Origin: Paguma larvata
Lineage: Eukaryota > Chordata > Mammalia > Carnivora > Viverridae
Assembly (NCBI GenBank): GCA_030068075.1
Contig: CM057826.1
Span: forward strand, 59,803,312 to 59,867,311
Length of the DNA: 64,000 bases
Direction: 5' to 3'
The notes beneath the pieces were generated by a model, which was not told where the DNA came from, did not search any database, and saw only the letters and a program-made list of their open reading frames with translations. How positions within the stretch are numbered: the stretch's first letter is position 1; every line of letters starts with the position of its first letter. Positions 23,651-37,250 of this stretch are shown here, piece by piece. Position numbers and translations under genes: made by a program.

Positions 23651-23860
23651 GGGGCGCCCTTGGTAGCTCAGTCGGTTGAGCTTCGGACTTTGCCCGGGTC
23701 TTGATCTCACGGTCCTTGGATTCGAATCCCACAGCCCACTCCCTGGAATCGGCGCGGAGCCCTTTTCGGATCCTCTGTCTCTCCCTCTCCCTGCCCCTCG
23801 CCTTCGGGCCCGCGTGCCCTCTCTCTCAAAAAGAAATAAAAAGAAAAGCAAATCCCTTCA
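23651..23860 (+). mobile_element. diverged CAN-SINE just 3' of NKX2-5
   Basis: GGGGCGCCCTTGGTAGCTCAG, GTCTTGATCTCACGGTC and a CT-rich tail ending AAAAAGAAATAAAAAG. It lies about 50 bp past the inferred NKX2-5 cleavage site and is the closest transposon to the gene. Confidence 0.9.
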
Positions 23861-23888
23861 AAACTCAGTTTCTGAAGCGCCGCGAGCC

Positions 23889-23928
23889 GAAAGAAGCACA
23901 CATGCGGGATCAGCGCACTCTCTTTAAT
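23889..23928 (-). promoter_or_regulatory. NKX2-5 polyadenylation signal and downstream element
   Basis: On the minus strand ATTAAA (23923-23928), the commonest variant of AATAAA, is followed about 20 nt later by a GT/T-rich stretch (23889-23903, ATGTGTGCTTCTTTC). The spacing is normal for a cleavage and polyadenylation site. No AATAAA was seen closer to the stop codon. Confidence 0.65.
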
Positions 23929-24353
23929 GAGAAGGGGATTCCCATTTCTTACAGCAACAGGTAAAAACATAAATACGGGTGGGTGGGCGGCGGCAAGGCA
24001 GCGAGGGCCCGGGCGCCGGGCCCAGGCTCGAGGAAAGGTGCACCCGGGCTCCCAAGTCCCAACTGGCCCGTGTTCAGCCGGTTGGCGTGCCCGGGGCGTT
24101 TGGAGGGCACTCAGGGGGCCACGGCCGAGGCACCAGGCTGCGGGATCGTTCGCCGGAAGCTCTGTAAACGCGGCCACAAACTCTCCCGAGCATGGGGACA
24201 AAGGGGCATCGGGCGGAAAAAGCTCCTAGCCCCTGCGGGAGTGACCGTGAAACCCAAGGGACGCGGAGACACATCAGGGGTCCTCCCTCCCCCGAGAGTC
24301 AGTGTCCCTCTCTGGAGAGGGGACGGTCGGGGCGCCCCAGGTAGGGCCCTTCC
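23908..24353 (-). other. NKX2-5: NKX2-5 3' UTR (approximate)
   Basis: About 450 nt run from the stop codon to an inferred cleavage site. The part next to the stop is GC-rich and free of recognisable repeats. The end is inferred from the ATTAAA hexamer at 23923-23928 and a GT/T-rich stretch just beyond it. An RNA read ending here would settle the coordinate, which may be off by 10-20 nt. Confidence 0.7.
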
Positions 24354-27200
<2,847 letters not shown>

Positions 27201-29180
27201 GGGCCGCAAGGCATTTGGAAGGCTCGCCTATTGCTCTGCAGCCTGAGATTTCTCCATAGTACTATCCTGAAACCCCCACTGAGGTGCATATACAAGAAAG
27301 GACCTAATTCTTCTCTAGATATGGAGTCTGGGCCAGGTTGAGTGGATCTGGGGCTTGAAGAAATGTTCCTAAAACAGGGTGCAGGAATGAAGGACTGGGT
27401 AGGGGGCTGGGGGAGGGGAGTCATTTTTAGCAGTCTTAAAGGCTTTTTTTATGCAAGGGAAGAGTTTGTCTAAGAAGAGAAGCACCGGGGAGAAAGTTTG
27501 CTCTGGGGTAATGGCAGGAGGGAGAGATTCTGGATAATTTTCGGCTCCGTTTAGCTTGACCTACAGGGACAGTCATGCCCCAGTAGTCCCCCCCTCTCCC
27601 CAGGAGCCCTGGGCAGTTATGGGGTTGTGGGTGGCCACCTTGTATGGTAGTTATCCCCACACACAACTCCAGGGGGCCTCAGTCACTGTCAGTCTCCTCT
27701 CAGAGACGACCACCCCCTTAATAATGAAACAAATCCGGAATCCCAGCCCGTCAGCTCAGCTTCCCAGAAGAGCACTGTCTTCTAGGGCGACCTACCTCCC
27801 AGCTGCCTAGCTTCTCCTTCCCTGGAGCCCACCATTCCTGCCTTCCACTTTCCCCCCATCCTGCCGGCCTGGCAGCAAGGCCTCTAGGCGTCAGCAGCGC
27901 CAGCACCTCAGGCTCCAGCCCACGTTTAGTTCTCAGGCAGGCAGGGTCCCCCGGAGCCCATCGCGGCCAGGATTTTCTCAGACGCCTCTGCGCCAGCTTT
28001 GTCTCTGAATGGGGCACCCCAGGCGCGTGGGGGAAGGGCAGGCCACACGGGGTGTTAATGTTTAGCCCCAGGGTCAAGCTAAGAAGTGATCTCCTAGCAG
28101 ACAGATCTGCCAGTGTTTCAGGAGCACAAACTACCTACCCGGCCAGACCCCGTGCTGGTCCACCTCATCCCTCTGAGTGCCTTGGGAGATCTGATGAAAG
28201 CTTGGGCTCTCCCCTCACCCCCCAGAACGCTGCAGAGAGGCGCTCTGCGTTGTGTACCAGTTTCAGGATCCAGGCAGGCAGAATGGGCCCCAGGTTAAGG
28301 TCTCTGCCATACTTTATCTCTGGAGTTAGCCGGGCTTGTTAGGGGAAACGCCTGGGTTTTCACAAGCCGTGACCCAGGCTTGTCTGGGGAAGACGCGAGC
28401 GTGGTGCGGGGACCTGGTAAGAATGCAGGCTGGGAAGGCTCAGCTTTTAGCAGAGGACGTGTTGGGGATTGGGGAAGAAGTGCTTGAGTAGAAGAGAGGC
28501 GAGCAGGCGCAAAGGCCAGCCAAGGGCGCGGGGAGACTCCCAAATTCACGCCCAAAGCACCGAGGAAACGCACAAAGCAGACGGACAAGGTGGTGTCTGT
28601 CTGGACGACGGGCCTCGGGTGCTCAAGCCCAAGCGGACCGTGAGCCCTCTGGCAGTGCCGTGGGGAAGGGCGGGATCGGATTAAGCACAGGCCTAACATA
28701 GGTGTCTTTGCAGCCCCCCCTCCCTCGTCAAAGCCGCACTCCGGAAACCTGTGGCCTCCGGGCTAGGGCGAAGGAGAGTGGACCCCCCGCACGGACTCCT
28801 GTAGGATCGTAGCTCTTGGACCCCGACTTCCAGGAACCAGGCGCCAGTGCCGGGCCTGGGCCTTTGTGGCGGAATCTGGTTTTGAATTTTCCAGCCTTTT
28901 CCAGCCGGGGTCGACCCGCATTTCTGGGATCTTTAGCTGCGTCTGCAGAGAGACGTCTTCTTCAAATGGGGGTGGGGGAGGGAGGAGGTGCTCTCAGGCT
29001 TCAGGAACCCTTGGCATTCACCCATCTCCCAGCCCTCCACTGGGGTTCTCCCTCCCTTGAGGGACTGCAGATCAGTGGCCTCTCTTGGGCCCTTCCGGGC
29101 CACCACGCTTTCGGACAACGTTAGTTATTGTCCTCAACTAACCTCGCTTGGGAGCCTACCTCGCCTTTGAAGATTTTTGG
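27201..29180. other. upstream flank of NKX2-5, unique sequence
   Basis: About 2 kb without any recognisable SINE, L1 or LTR, and with moderate to high GC. Absence of transposons next to a developmental regulator suggests constrained regulatory DNA. I see no coding exon here. The open frames are short and unrelated to known proteins. Confidence 0.5.
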
Positions 29181-29410
29181 GGGGAGTGGGAAAGGATGCC
29201 TATCGCCTAGGCGGTGACGTCTGGCAAACGAGCCACATCCGATTCAATTAAATGTCTCATTCAAAAGAGCTCCAAGTGAGGGTCCTGGGAGCGCTGTTAA
29301 GTGAATAGGCTGCTCGCGAGGCTTGCGATGACAGTTTGAAAGATTAGTGTGAGCCGACGCCTGAAATATTACCGTTTAATGGGGGACATCGAGGCTGCAT
29401 CCGGGATCCC
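29180..29410. promoter_or_regulatory. candidate conserved element about 2.1 kb upstream of NKX2-5
   Basis: Non-repeat sequence with balanced composition holds a CRE-like TGACGTCT (29216-29223), AT-rich homeodomain cores (CAATTAAAT near 29247) and an AAGTGAAT T-box/NKX-like site near 29300. No repeat or ORF explains it. Enhancer function is inference. Confidence 0.3.
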
Positions 29411-29435
29411 TGTTTTTAGTTTAGGTTTTTTTTTT

Positions 29436-29439
<4 letters not shown>

Positions 29440-29473
<34 letters not shown>
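29440..29473. repeat. (GT)n microsatellite
   Basis: About 17 uninterrupted TG units lie directly after a T-rich run, about 2.3 kb upstream of the inferred NKX2-5 start. A pure run of this length is likely to vary in length between individuals. Confidence 0.95.
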
Positions 29474-29475
<2 letters not shown>

Positions 29476-29519
29476 AAGAGATAGTTCTGCAGGAAGAAAA
29501 AAAAAACCAACCTTGGCAT

Positions 29520-29615
29520 TTCCTTTGCAAATCAAGGCGGTTAAGATTTATCACCTCTTTTCGGGTCTGGTTCCCAGGGCTGACAGATAGACCTGTGGGT
29601 CAGGTGTCATGAAAA
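29520..29615. promoter_or_regulatory. candidate GATA/T-box element upstream of NKX2-5
   Basis: TTTATCACCT (29548-29557 region) overlaps a GATA site (TGATAA on the minus strand) with a T-box half-site. About 45 bp further on is AGGTGTCA (29602-29609), close to the T-box consensus. GATA4 and TBX5/TBX20 are known cofactors in the cardiac network. Occupancy here is inference. Confidence 0.3.
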
Positions 29616-30074
29616 GGGGAGAAAAGAAAACCCTCCCTATTTGGACGAAATCGGTGACCTCCACTCCCTACACCCTCGGCGAATCCGATAATAGTTTCCC
29701 CTGGCTCTAAAACAGGCCTTAGCGTTCCCGGAGAGAGGAAATCCCGGCAAAATAAAAAAAAAAAAAAAAGAAAGGGTAAATAAGAGGAAAATCGAAATCG
29801 GGGCGACCCACGCTGGTCTCCACAGAGAAACGTCCAAGGGCAGTTGCTAACTTTTCTTTGCAGTCCTCACTTTCTGAGTGAGTAAAACTTTTTGTTTTCT
29901 TTAAATAGAAGTCGCAGTGGTTGGGGGTGGGGAGGTAGGAAACTTGATTCTCCAGACTCACTAGGGACACATCTTCCTTCCCAAGGGCGGCTGACCCAAC
30001 CTGGCCGCCTCTCTAAGCCGCACTTTGGCCAAACTAGCAGGACAAACAAACAGCCTTCAGCCTAGAGAAAAGCA

Positions 30075-30099
30075 GAGAGAGAGAGAGAGAGAGAGAGAC
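30075..30099. repeat. (GA)n microsatellite
   Basis: About 12 GA units in otherwise unique sequence just before the GATA/homeodomain cluster. Confidence 0.9.
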
Positions 30100-30189
30100 A
30101 AAAGGAGGCAGACAGGAGAGATCGAAAAATCTATCCATTTCCTTGCCTTTTAAAGAGTTGGGGCTTTAAGATGAGCCAAATTCCAGATG

Positions 30190-30620
30190 ACTTGTGCGCA
30201 TGCTACGCGCATAAAATATTATTAATTGACAAAGCGATCAGTCCGGCCCAAGCCGGCCCCCCTTTCCTGCAATCAGCAGGGCTGGCCGCAAAAGGTATAT
30301 ATGATTAATTGAAAGATAAGCTGGAACTATCACCGGGAATGTCATTAATGCGCCGGGGAGACGTCCATTGGAGACAGGCGGCGTTATCCGCGGCTTTATC
30401 TTCAACAACGCCTCGCTCTCCGCCCGCGCCGGGGAAACAGATGGGGGTTTCTGTCTGGGACGCTCGCCCCGTGTTTATATTTTGGGAAGAATCGCAACTC
30501 GTGGGAGTCCCCGGCGGGCCCCCTGATAAATGAACATTAGCACTTTTTCGGACTACTGTATCAACAAAGGGGCTGCGGCGCGGCAATAATTGGCGAGAAA
30601 GCAAACAGAGGGCCGAGAGC
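30190..30620. promoter_or_regulatory. candidate cardiac enhancer about 3 kb upstream of NKX2-5
   Basis: This transposon-free block is dense in motifs. GATA sites are AGATAAG (30314-30320), TTATCC (30385-30390), TTATCT (30396-30401) and TGATAA (30524-30529). There are two identical ATTAATTGA homeodomain sites 83 bp apart (30221-30229 and 30304-30312) and a CATTAATG near 30343. GC-rich GGCGGC/CAGAC-type sites suit SMADs. Mouse Nkx2-5 is known to have a GATA-dependent early-heart enhancer about 3 kb upstream of its start, and this block lies about 3.1 kb from the inferred start. Orthology is inferred from position and motif content only. Confidence 0.5.
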
Positions 30621-30900
30621 GCGCCTCTGCTCTTCGTCCGGCTGATGGATGAGCCGCGGCGGCTGCGGCCCGGCTCCCGGCCCTCCGCCCGGCGGCCCGG
30701 CCTGGCCGCGGGGCCCCTCCGCCGCCCCGGCTTCCTTCCGGGCCCGGGGTTGGGGGCGGGGGACGACTCCGAGGGCTGCCGCTCGCGTCCCCGGCTTCCG
30801 AGGAGTCCCGGCGGCCCTGGACGCTCCCTGCGGGGGGCCGCGCCTCACTCAGGTGGCTCGGCCCGGGTCAGATCGTCGTTTCGCTGCTGTTTCTAGGGCT
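30560..30900. other. short CpG island
   Basis: GC-rich stretch with many CpG (GCGGCGCGGC, CCGCCCGGCGGCCCGGCC). It abuts the candidate enhancer and has no gene assigned. Open frames on both strands are a by-product of base composition. Confidence 0.55.
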
Positions 30901-30929
30901 CTCACGGGGTGAGCCACGCGATCTCCAGC

Positions 30930-31050
30930 GCTGGGCGGAGGAGAAAGAGGCTCAGAGAGGTGAAGTGACTCTCTCAAGGCCACACAGATGGAAAGCGACA
31001 GTGTTAGGATTCGAACACAGGACTCAGGACAGGAGTGTGAATGTTTTCTT
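30930..31050 (-). repeat. MIR remnant
   Basis: The stretch with GAGGCTCAGAGAGGTGAAGT and CACACAG followed by ATTCGAACACAGG is the reverse complement of the MIR core. Confidence 0.7.
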
Positions 31051-31227
31051 TTATTGCCCGTCGCTGCCTCCTAGAGCCACACCGACTACTGGAGGGCAAG
31101 CAAGACACTCTCCTCCCCACCCTCGTTCACACATACACACTCCCGCGGGCGGCTAGAGAAGAGGACCAGGCTGACACCGGGTTGCCCCCAAAACCTTCAC
31201 CAACGAGAGGGAGGGGCTTCCCTCAAT

Positions 31228-31234
31228 AAGACTG

Positions 31235-31280
<46 letters not shown>

Positions 31281-31345
31281 ACAAATTTAAGATCCCTCCT
31301 CCTCCTCCTCCTCCTCCTCTTTCTTCTCTTCCTCCTCCTCTTCTT
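31228..31345. repeat. (GA)n then (CCT/CTT)n simple repeats
   Basis: About 23 GA units at 31229-31275, then a CCT-rich pyrimidine tract at 31297-31345, which switches purine strand. Such paired tracts can form non-B DNA and are probably length-variable. Confidence 0.9.
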
Positions 31346-31347
31346 TG

Positions 31348-31845
31348 GGGAACAACTTTATAGAGATGTAATAGATTGAAATCATATACCATACAGTTCA
31401 TCCCTTTAAAATATACAACTCGGGGATTTTCAGTATAACCACAGAGTTGTGCAACCATCATGCAATTAATTTGGGGACATTCTCATCATTCCCAAGAGAG
31501 ACCTGTAGGCTTTAGCCATCAGCCTCAACCCTCTCCCCCATCTCTTACCCCCTCAGCTCTGGACAGCCACGAATCCGTCCACTTTCTGTCTCTATAGGTT
31601 TGCCTATATCCGGACGTTTCATACAAATGGAGTCACAGAAAACGTGACCTTTTGTGACTGGCTTCTTTCACGTAGCATAATGTTTTCAAGGTTTACCCAT
31701 GTTATAGCACGTACCAGTACGTTGGCCCTTTTTATAAAAGGCAGAAAAATATTCTATCGCATGGATATACCCATGGTTTCTATACGCAGCCGTCAGTGGG
31801 CATTTGGGTTGTTTCCACCATTTCGCTATTATGAATAGCAAAACT
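31348..31845 (-). repeat. old L1 fragment (3' UTR and end of ORF2)
   Basis: In reverse orientation it starts with the L1 3' UTR type sequence (ACAGAGTTGTGCAACCATCA) and then the ORF2 tail (CATTTGGGTTGTTTCCACC near 31800). Heavily mutated. Confidence 0.75.
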
Positions 31846-32354
31846 CCCAGCCCACTTTACCCTAAAATCTAAAGCTTTAGAGGACTGAAGCTTGGGCTGC
31901 CCGCATCTGGGCAGTCTGAACAGAGCCCTGGAAACACTATCTTCGTGTTCCCCTGTCATCTGCCTAGCTTTTGCCCTAGGACCAGCCTCAGCTAGCTAGC
32001 TAGGAAGTCTCCTGGAGTGCTTTAAGGGCTGTCTATCCAAAGTTGCTTAGCCAGAGGAAGGGCCTGAGGCCCACAGAAGGGGGAAGCAGAGAACAGATCT
32101 ACCTGACTGGTGGATATTGTGTACATATATGTATGAGTGTATCTCTCTGCAGGGGGGCGGGGGCGGGGAAAAGCTAAAACACAGGGCCGGAATGCCCGCC
32201 CAGCCCCGCAGCCTCCAAGTGACTCCGCAGCCTAGTCACTATGGGGTCCTGGGCATGATGTCCTGCATGTCTTCACCTGCATTGACTGGGTGCCCACCAT
32301 GCGCCAGGCGCTGGGGCTGCACAGCCCGAGTCCCACGGACTCGGAAGGATGCAG
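31846..32354. other. intergenic sequence, no gene seen
   Basis: No clear transposon. Contains AGCTAGCTAGCTAGG near 31990 and a G-rich stretch at 32152-32168. Confidence 0.4.
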
Positions 32355-32540
32355 AGTTGTACCAGAAAGAGTGCTGGACCGTGAGCCAGTACTGGGTTCT
32401 GGTCTCGCCTCTCTCGCTGATTGGCTGACCCTGAGCACATCCTTTTCCCCTCTCTGGTCACCAGTTTCGTGTTTTTCTTTTTGGTGATATTAGTTGCACC
32501 TAAGGTCCCTCCTCAGCTATGCTGTTCTGGGAAGTCTCCC
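32355..32540 (+). repeat. MIR remnant
   Basis: AGAGTGCTGGACCGTGAGCC, ACTGGGTTCTGGTCTCGCC and TGACCCTGAGCACATCCTTT correspond to MIR. Confidence 0.6.
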
Positions 32541-32729
32541 AGGTTGTTAACTGGACTCCCCTGGGTCTGGTGACGAGGCATGTTTGTGATTGTGAAACTG
32601 GTTAGGATGGGAAAAAATGTCCCTGCCAATTGTGATGTTACACTATTTGGGGGAGTATAGTACACATTTAAAATAAAGTGAAAATGGTGTTAGAGAGAGG
32701 GAAATGCATTATTCTTACACCAAATACTT

Positions 32730-33790
32730 TCAATTCCGGAGCGATTAAACATTTAAACCTCAGAATTGAAACATGAAAGTGCGGTAGATGATTAAGATAA
32801 TAATTTTGGAGTGTTTGTATATTTGGGAAGGTGGATGAGGAGAACTAAAGATCTAGAAACCATGAAAAATAAATTATATAAACCTGACAGCATAAAAAGA
32901 AACTTTTTCATAGCAAAACAAACAAAAAGAAAACATACAGAATGAAAGAGAAAAAACGTACAGGCTAAATGCTAGAAAGAATGACAACAAAAACCTAATT
33001 TCCACAATATGGAAAGAGTTCCTGTAAATCAATAAGAAAATGACTCAAGAAAACGATTGAAAAATTGGCAAAGTTTCTGGTAAAACGAAAGAAAGAAGGA
33101 AAAAAGAAAGAAACAAAGGCAAATTAAAACACAAAGAGGCAAACATTTTCACTTGTCAGATTGGCAAAGATCAAAAAGTTTGATAATTACCCTTCTTAGT
33201 CTCTCTTTTACATTGTTGATTAGGAATGTAAATTGATAAATTTCTTTGGAGTAATTTGGTACTATCAAAATAAAACAAAGGTATAAGCCCTTTGAACTAG
33301 CATTTCCACACACAGGACTCTATTTTACAGGTATATGAGTACAAGAAAAAAATTTTTTGTTGCAGTTTTAATCTTTTAAAGGAAATCCTTAAAAAAAAAC
33401 AATATATCGGTCTTCGGGGAATAGTTAAAAACAAGTTATGCTCACCAGTAGAACAGAATACTAGCAGCCATGAGAAATAGTTAGTTACATTTATATGCAT
33501 CTCTATGGATATGTTTTGAGATACATTGAATATCAAACCTGATTGCAGAATTTGTGTTGTATAAATGGCCATATGTACATACACATAGTTGTATGGATTT
33601 TTCTGGAAGGATAAACAAAATAGTAATGAAAACTTCTGGTGAAGAGAAGTGGGGGAGCAGGGTCAGGGAAAAAAATGACATTTTCCACAGTACATCTTTT
33701 AGGACAATTTCCTTCCTTTGTTTTCTGTTTTGTTGTTGTTCACGGTAAGCATGTATTGCCTTAAAAGAGATTTTCAAAACCACAATGGAG
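32730..33790 (+). repeat. old L1 ORF2/3' fragment
   Basis: AGAAAATGACTCAAGAAAACG, GGCAAAGTTTCTGG, TTTGGAGTAATTTGG and AGCATTTCCACACACAGG are degraded L1 ORF2 sequence in plus orientation. AT-rich throughout. Confidence 0.7.
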
Positions 33791-33819
33791 AAAAGCCCCA
33801 AATGTAGTGAATAAAGTGG

Positions 33820-33960
33820 TAACTACCTAGGCCAGAATCCCCTGTGGCACTTGTTTTAAAAAAAGCACAGCTCTGAGCCTCACTCCTGAACATTCCGAAC
33901 CAAAGCTGCGTACAGCCTGAGACAGGCAGCCCGAGCAGCAACCCGGTGAAACCTCCATGG
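33820..33960 (+). repeat. MER5-like hAT remnant
   Basis: GGCCAGAATCCCCTGTGGCAC and GCTCTGAGCCTCACTCCTGA resemble the left half of MER5A-type elements. Confidence 0.45.
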
Positions 33961-35285
33961 AGGCACCGGAGCCGAGCCGTCGGCAGTAAGAAATCTGAGT
34001 CTGGTGGTCAGCAGAGCCCCAGAGAGAGGGGAGTGGGACGGACTTTGTCCCACACTATCTGGGGACAGAACCTCAAGGGTCCTGACCACCGCCAGCAAAT
34101 GCGCTCTTGCGGTTTCCCCCTAACCTGTCCCAGCAGCAGACCCGAGGTCACTGGGCATGCCGCCCCCTCACATTACTCAGGGCACTGGCTTGCTGGTGGA
34201 AGGTCCTGTGGATTGGTGGCCGAGTGGGGCAGCGGACAAGGTTGGCTGGTGGACGCGGTAACCCCACCCAGGCCCTGTCCCCAGGCCAGCAGAGAAGTCT
34301 GGCGGTTGCTAGTTCTCCTGGCCCCTGGTCTCTGGCCCACTGTCCATCTGTCTCTTGAGGGCCAGCCTCCAAAAACCTTTCTGAAATAGCTTTGAATCCG
34401 AACCAGATCTGGAATCAGTCCTAACGAGGCCAAGCGACTCTCTCCTATTTTCCAGGGCCGTAAGTGGAGATATTTCATACCTAGTTCTCCCACACAGAGG
34501 TGGGACCCTCGCAGCTACTGGTCCCAGACTGCCGGCCCTATGGGGACTTGGGCCAGATGGCGCCCTGAAGCTGTGGGTTTGGTGGTGCGTAAGTGACCCC
34601 GAGACTCCGACCTGTCAGGCCACCGGGCACCCTGCCCGCCTGCTTAGCCTTTGGGCGGCTCCCTTGTACCCTGGGCAGGTCGTGAGCGCCCCCCGCCCCC
34701 AGCACTTTGGCCTTTCTGAGGCAGCACAGCCGGCTTCCTCCTCTTTGCTCTAAGCGGGATGGCGCGCTGCTGCTGGCGGAGCCGGGACGGGACGCAGTGT
34801 CCAGGAAACCCTCCCTCCTGCTCCTGTGGCTTTCTGTCGCGTGCTTCCATGGCCCGCCTGGCCTGAGAGTCCTCAAGGAGATGACAGCCACTCACACCAC
34901 ACATAAGCACCGGAAAAGTTCCGGGTGTTCATTTTTCGTTGGTGTACTGAACATAGGACCAAAACCCAAATAAAGCAAATCTGAACATTAAAGCTCTCGC
35001 CCCTTCCAAGATATTTTCTGGGCTTGGACAGAGCATGCTTTTTTTTTTTTTAACCCTAAAACGGGGTGTATGAGCATCGCTGTTTTTGCTTTTGTTGGTT
35101 TCTTTAACAATTGTTTTACATTCACATCACCCAGTAGTTGAATTATATATTTTGAATAAGTATTACACCGTAAAAACAATGACTAAACCCAAAACAAACA
35201 GATTAAAAGGGTACCATGTAAAGTGACTCGTGCTTCTCCCCTAGCCATCCAGTGTCCTTCCCCAAAGGCCAAGTTGTTAGTGGGT
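33961..35285. other. intergenic sequence, no gene seen
   Basis: Moderate GC, with no young transposon up to the T11 run at 35040-35051. Several overlapping frames (34173-34493, 34538-34891) have no recognisable domain. Confidence 0.4.
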
Positions 35286-35289
35286 TTTT

Positions 35290-35575
35290 TTTATTTTTCA
35301 AGTCAACTTTATTAAGGCATAATGTACCTAGGACAAAATGAACAGTTTGAGCGTACATATAGTTCCATGAGTCTTGACCTAGGGGTAAGCCCCTTTAAGG
35401 ACCACCACAATCAAGACGCAAAAACATTTGCACCACCCAAGAAGGTTTCCTTGGGCCGCTTAGTTAATTCCTATCCCAGTTCAGAAGGTCACCAGCTTTT
35501 AAAACATATATCCTTCTAGAAACATTTTTCTGCAGATTTTAGTACCATTGTACATTGCCTTTTGGGGGGCACCTA
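35290..35575 (-). repeat. L1 3' UTR fragment
   Basis: CAACTTTATTAAGGCATAATG, ACCACCACAATCAAGACGC and CCTTGGGCCGCTTAGTTAATT are typical of the reverse L1 3' UTR. Confidence 0.75.
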
Positions 35576-35799
35576 CATTTTTCTAAGAGCAACTCCTTTC
35601 CATTTTTGCCATTGACAATTTTCTTGTTCGTATCTTCGTGTTAGCCATTTTTTTCATGCTTCGGGGAGGTTGGGGGAGTAGGTTTCTAAAACCGAATTTA
35701 TCTTGAATTCGTAGATATGACCCGCTATAAAAACTCGCGGTGGGATTTGCCAGATCCGAGGGAGTCGTTTTCAAACTTCCGTTGTCGTTTTGTGTTAAT

Positions 35800-37110
35800 G
35801 TGGTGCATTCTCCTCGGTGTTCCGCGGGTGCCCCCAACCCCCACGCCCCACCGCTGCAAAGCGCTGCGGCGAAAACAGCGCGCGCCGAGGCGGAGAGGGC
35901 CCGGACGCTCGAGTCAGTCCTCAGGATCCCGTCACTGAAGGTCACGGCTGGAGAAATCAGGTGACGCTTGGGTCAGACGACTCAGAACACCACGAAGAGG
36001 AACATGGATTTTCTAGGGCTGATCTGTGCCTGCCCGGCGTGGGTGCGGCTTGGAGAGCTGCGGCCTTGGAAGAGCCCGGGGCGCGCGCGCGCAAGGTCGG
36101 GGGAAGCGGGGCTGGGCGAACGGTCAGCCGGTTTTGTCCAAAGCGCGGGGGGCTAGCGAGGCCTGGGGCAGCGCGGCTTCCCGGAGGGGAGGAGCGGCGC
36201 CCAGGTCTGGGCGGCGGCCCCGGCTCGAGTGGACGGCCCCGGCCGCGGCGCCCGGAGCTTCGACCCTGGGTCGCCTCGGCCTGGTCTGTGTCGAATCTCA
36301 GCCGGAGAGTAAGCGAGCGACCGCACCTTCCTGCGGCCGGCCGCCGCCCTTCCTTAATCGGCATCTTCCTCTCTCGGCTTGTCTTCCGACCCGCTCTGCG
36401 GGAAGGCCGCCGAGTCCCCGCGGTCGGGTGGCGCCCGCTGCGAACGGCGAACTGCCGCCCGGGAGAAACCGTTCGACCCCGTCCCCTCGGTTCGGTCCGC
36501 ATTTGCTGCGAGCCGCCCCCGGGGCACGGCTCAGGGAACCCAGAGGCCGCCGCGCCGCGGGACCCCGGAGCGCATTCGGTGCCAGCCGGGAGGTCGCCGA
36601 GGCACTGGCGCGGCCCCAGCAAACGGGCGGGACGCGGGAATCCGGACACGAAACGGGCGCACCGTCAAGAGTTGTGTGGACACAGCTCCGTCCTTTAAGT
36701 GAGCCCTTGACAGTTGTAGGCAGTCAAGCCCCGGGCAGGAGCACGATGCAGCCGTTACGTGGTAGACGTGTGCGGAGCACGCCAGTAACGGACTGCGCGG
36801 ACTGGGGCGCCTGGAATACGCCGAGACGGCGCGGGGACGCATGTGTACTTCTTGGTGTGTGTTTTAAGTGCGCACGGTCAGGTCAGAGAGTTCAGAGGGT
36901 CCAGAGGATGACCCAGCGGAATGCCCCCGCTCCCCCCTCCGCCCCCGCTGCCCCCCGGGCCTGGCGTGGGCACGCGCGCGTCCGTGCACTCCGCGGTGCG
37001 AACGCGGCCCGCTTTCCCCGCACCCGAGCTGGACGTCGCTGGGGCAGCCCCTCCGGTGTGTGTGGAAGGCTGCGGCCTTGTATCTCCCTAGGTAGGGAAC
37101 ATCTTTTGTC
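35800..37110. other. orphan CpG island about 9-10 kb upstream of NKX2-5
   Basis: About 1.3 kb with very high GC and dense CpG (for example GGGGCGCGCGCGCGC near 36080). Long open frames on both strands (36026-37165 plus, 35957-36649 minus) are expected from the scarcity of AT-rich stop codons, and I recognise no domain. It could be a distant promoter for a noncoding RNA, or part of the NKX2-5 regulatory domain. Confidence 0.65.
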
Positions 37111-37250
37111 TCTCGGCAAGAAGCTTTCCTCTGGGAGAGATAAAGTAATCGATAGGGTCTTTTAAATAGCTCCGCGTTTCCTGTCGGGAGAGGAGTATCA
37201 GCGCGCACACCAAATCTGCTCTGGTATGTCACCTTATCTCCCGTCCCCGC
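37075..37250. promoter_or_regulatory. candidate GATA-site enhancer about 10 kb upstream of NKX2-5
   Basis: At the edge of the CpG island two strong GATA sites face each other: AGATAA at 37138-37143 and TTATCT at 37234-37239. Weaker cores lie at 37081-37085 and 37150-37155. Mouse Nkx2-5 is known to have a second GATA-dependent heart enhancer roughly 7-9.5 kb upstream. Matching this block to it is inference from distance and motifs. Confidence 0.4.

Noticed and set aside
31228..31345. Regular repeats that might suggest a CRISPR-like array
   Set aside because: They are simple-sequence tracts with no spacers. The host is a mammal and no associated genes exist.
36026..37165. 379-codon plus-strand ORF, and 230-codon minus-strand ORF at 35957-36649, in the CpG island
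   Set aside because: Both strands are open because stop codons are rare in such GC-rich DNA. The translations are Arg/Pro/Gly/Ala-rich with no recognised domain.
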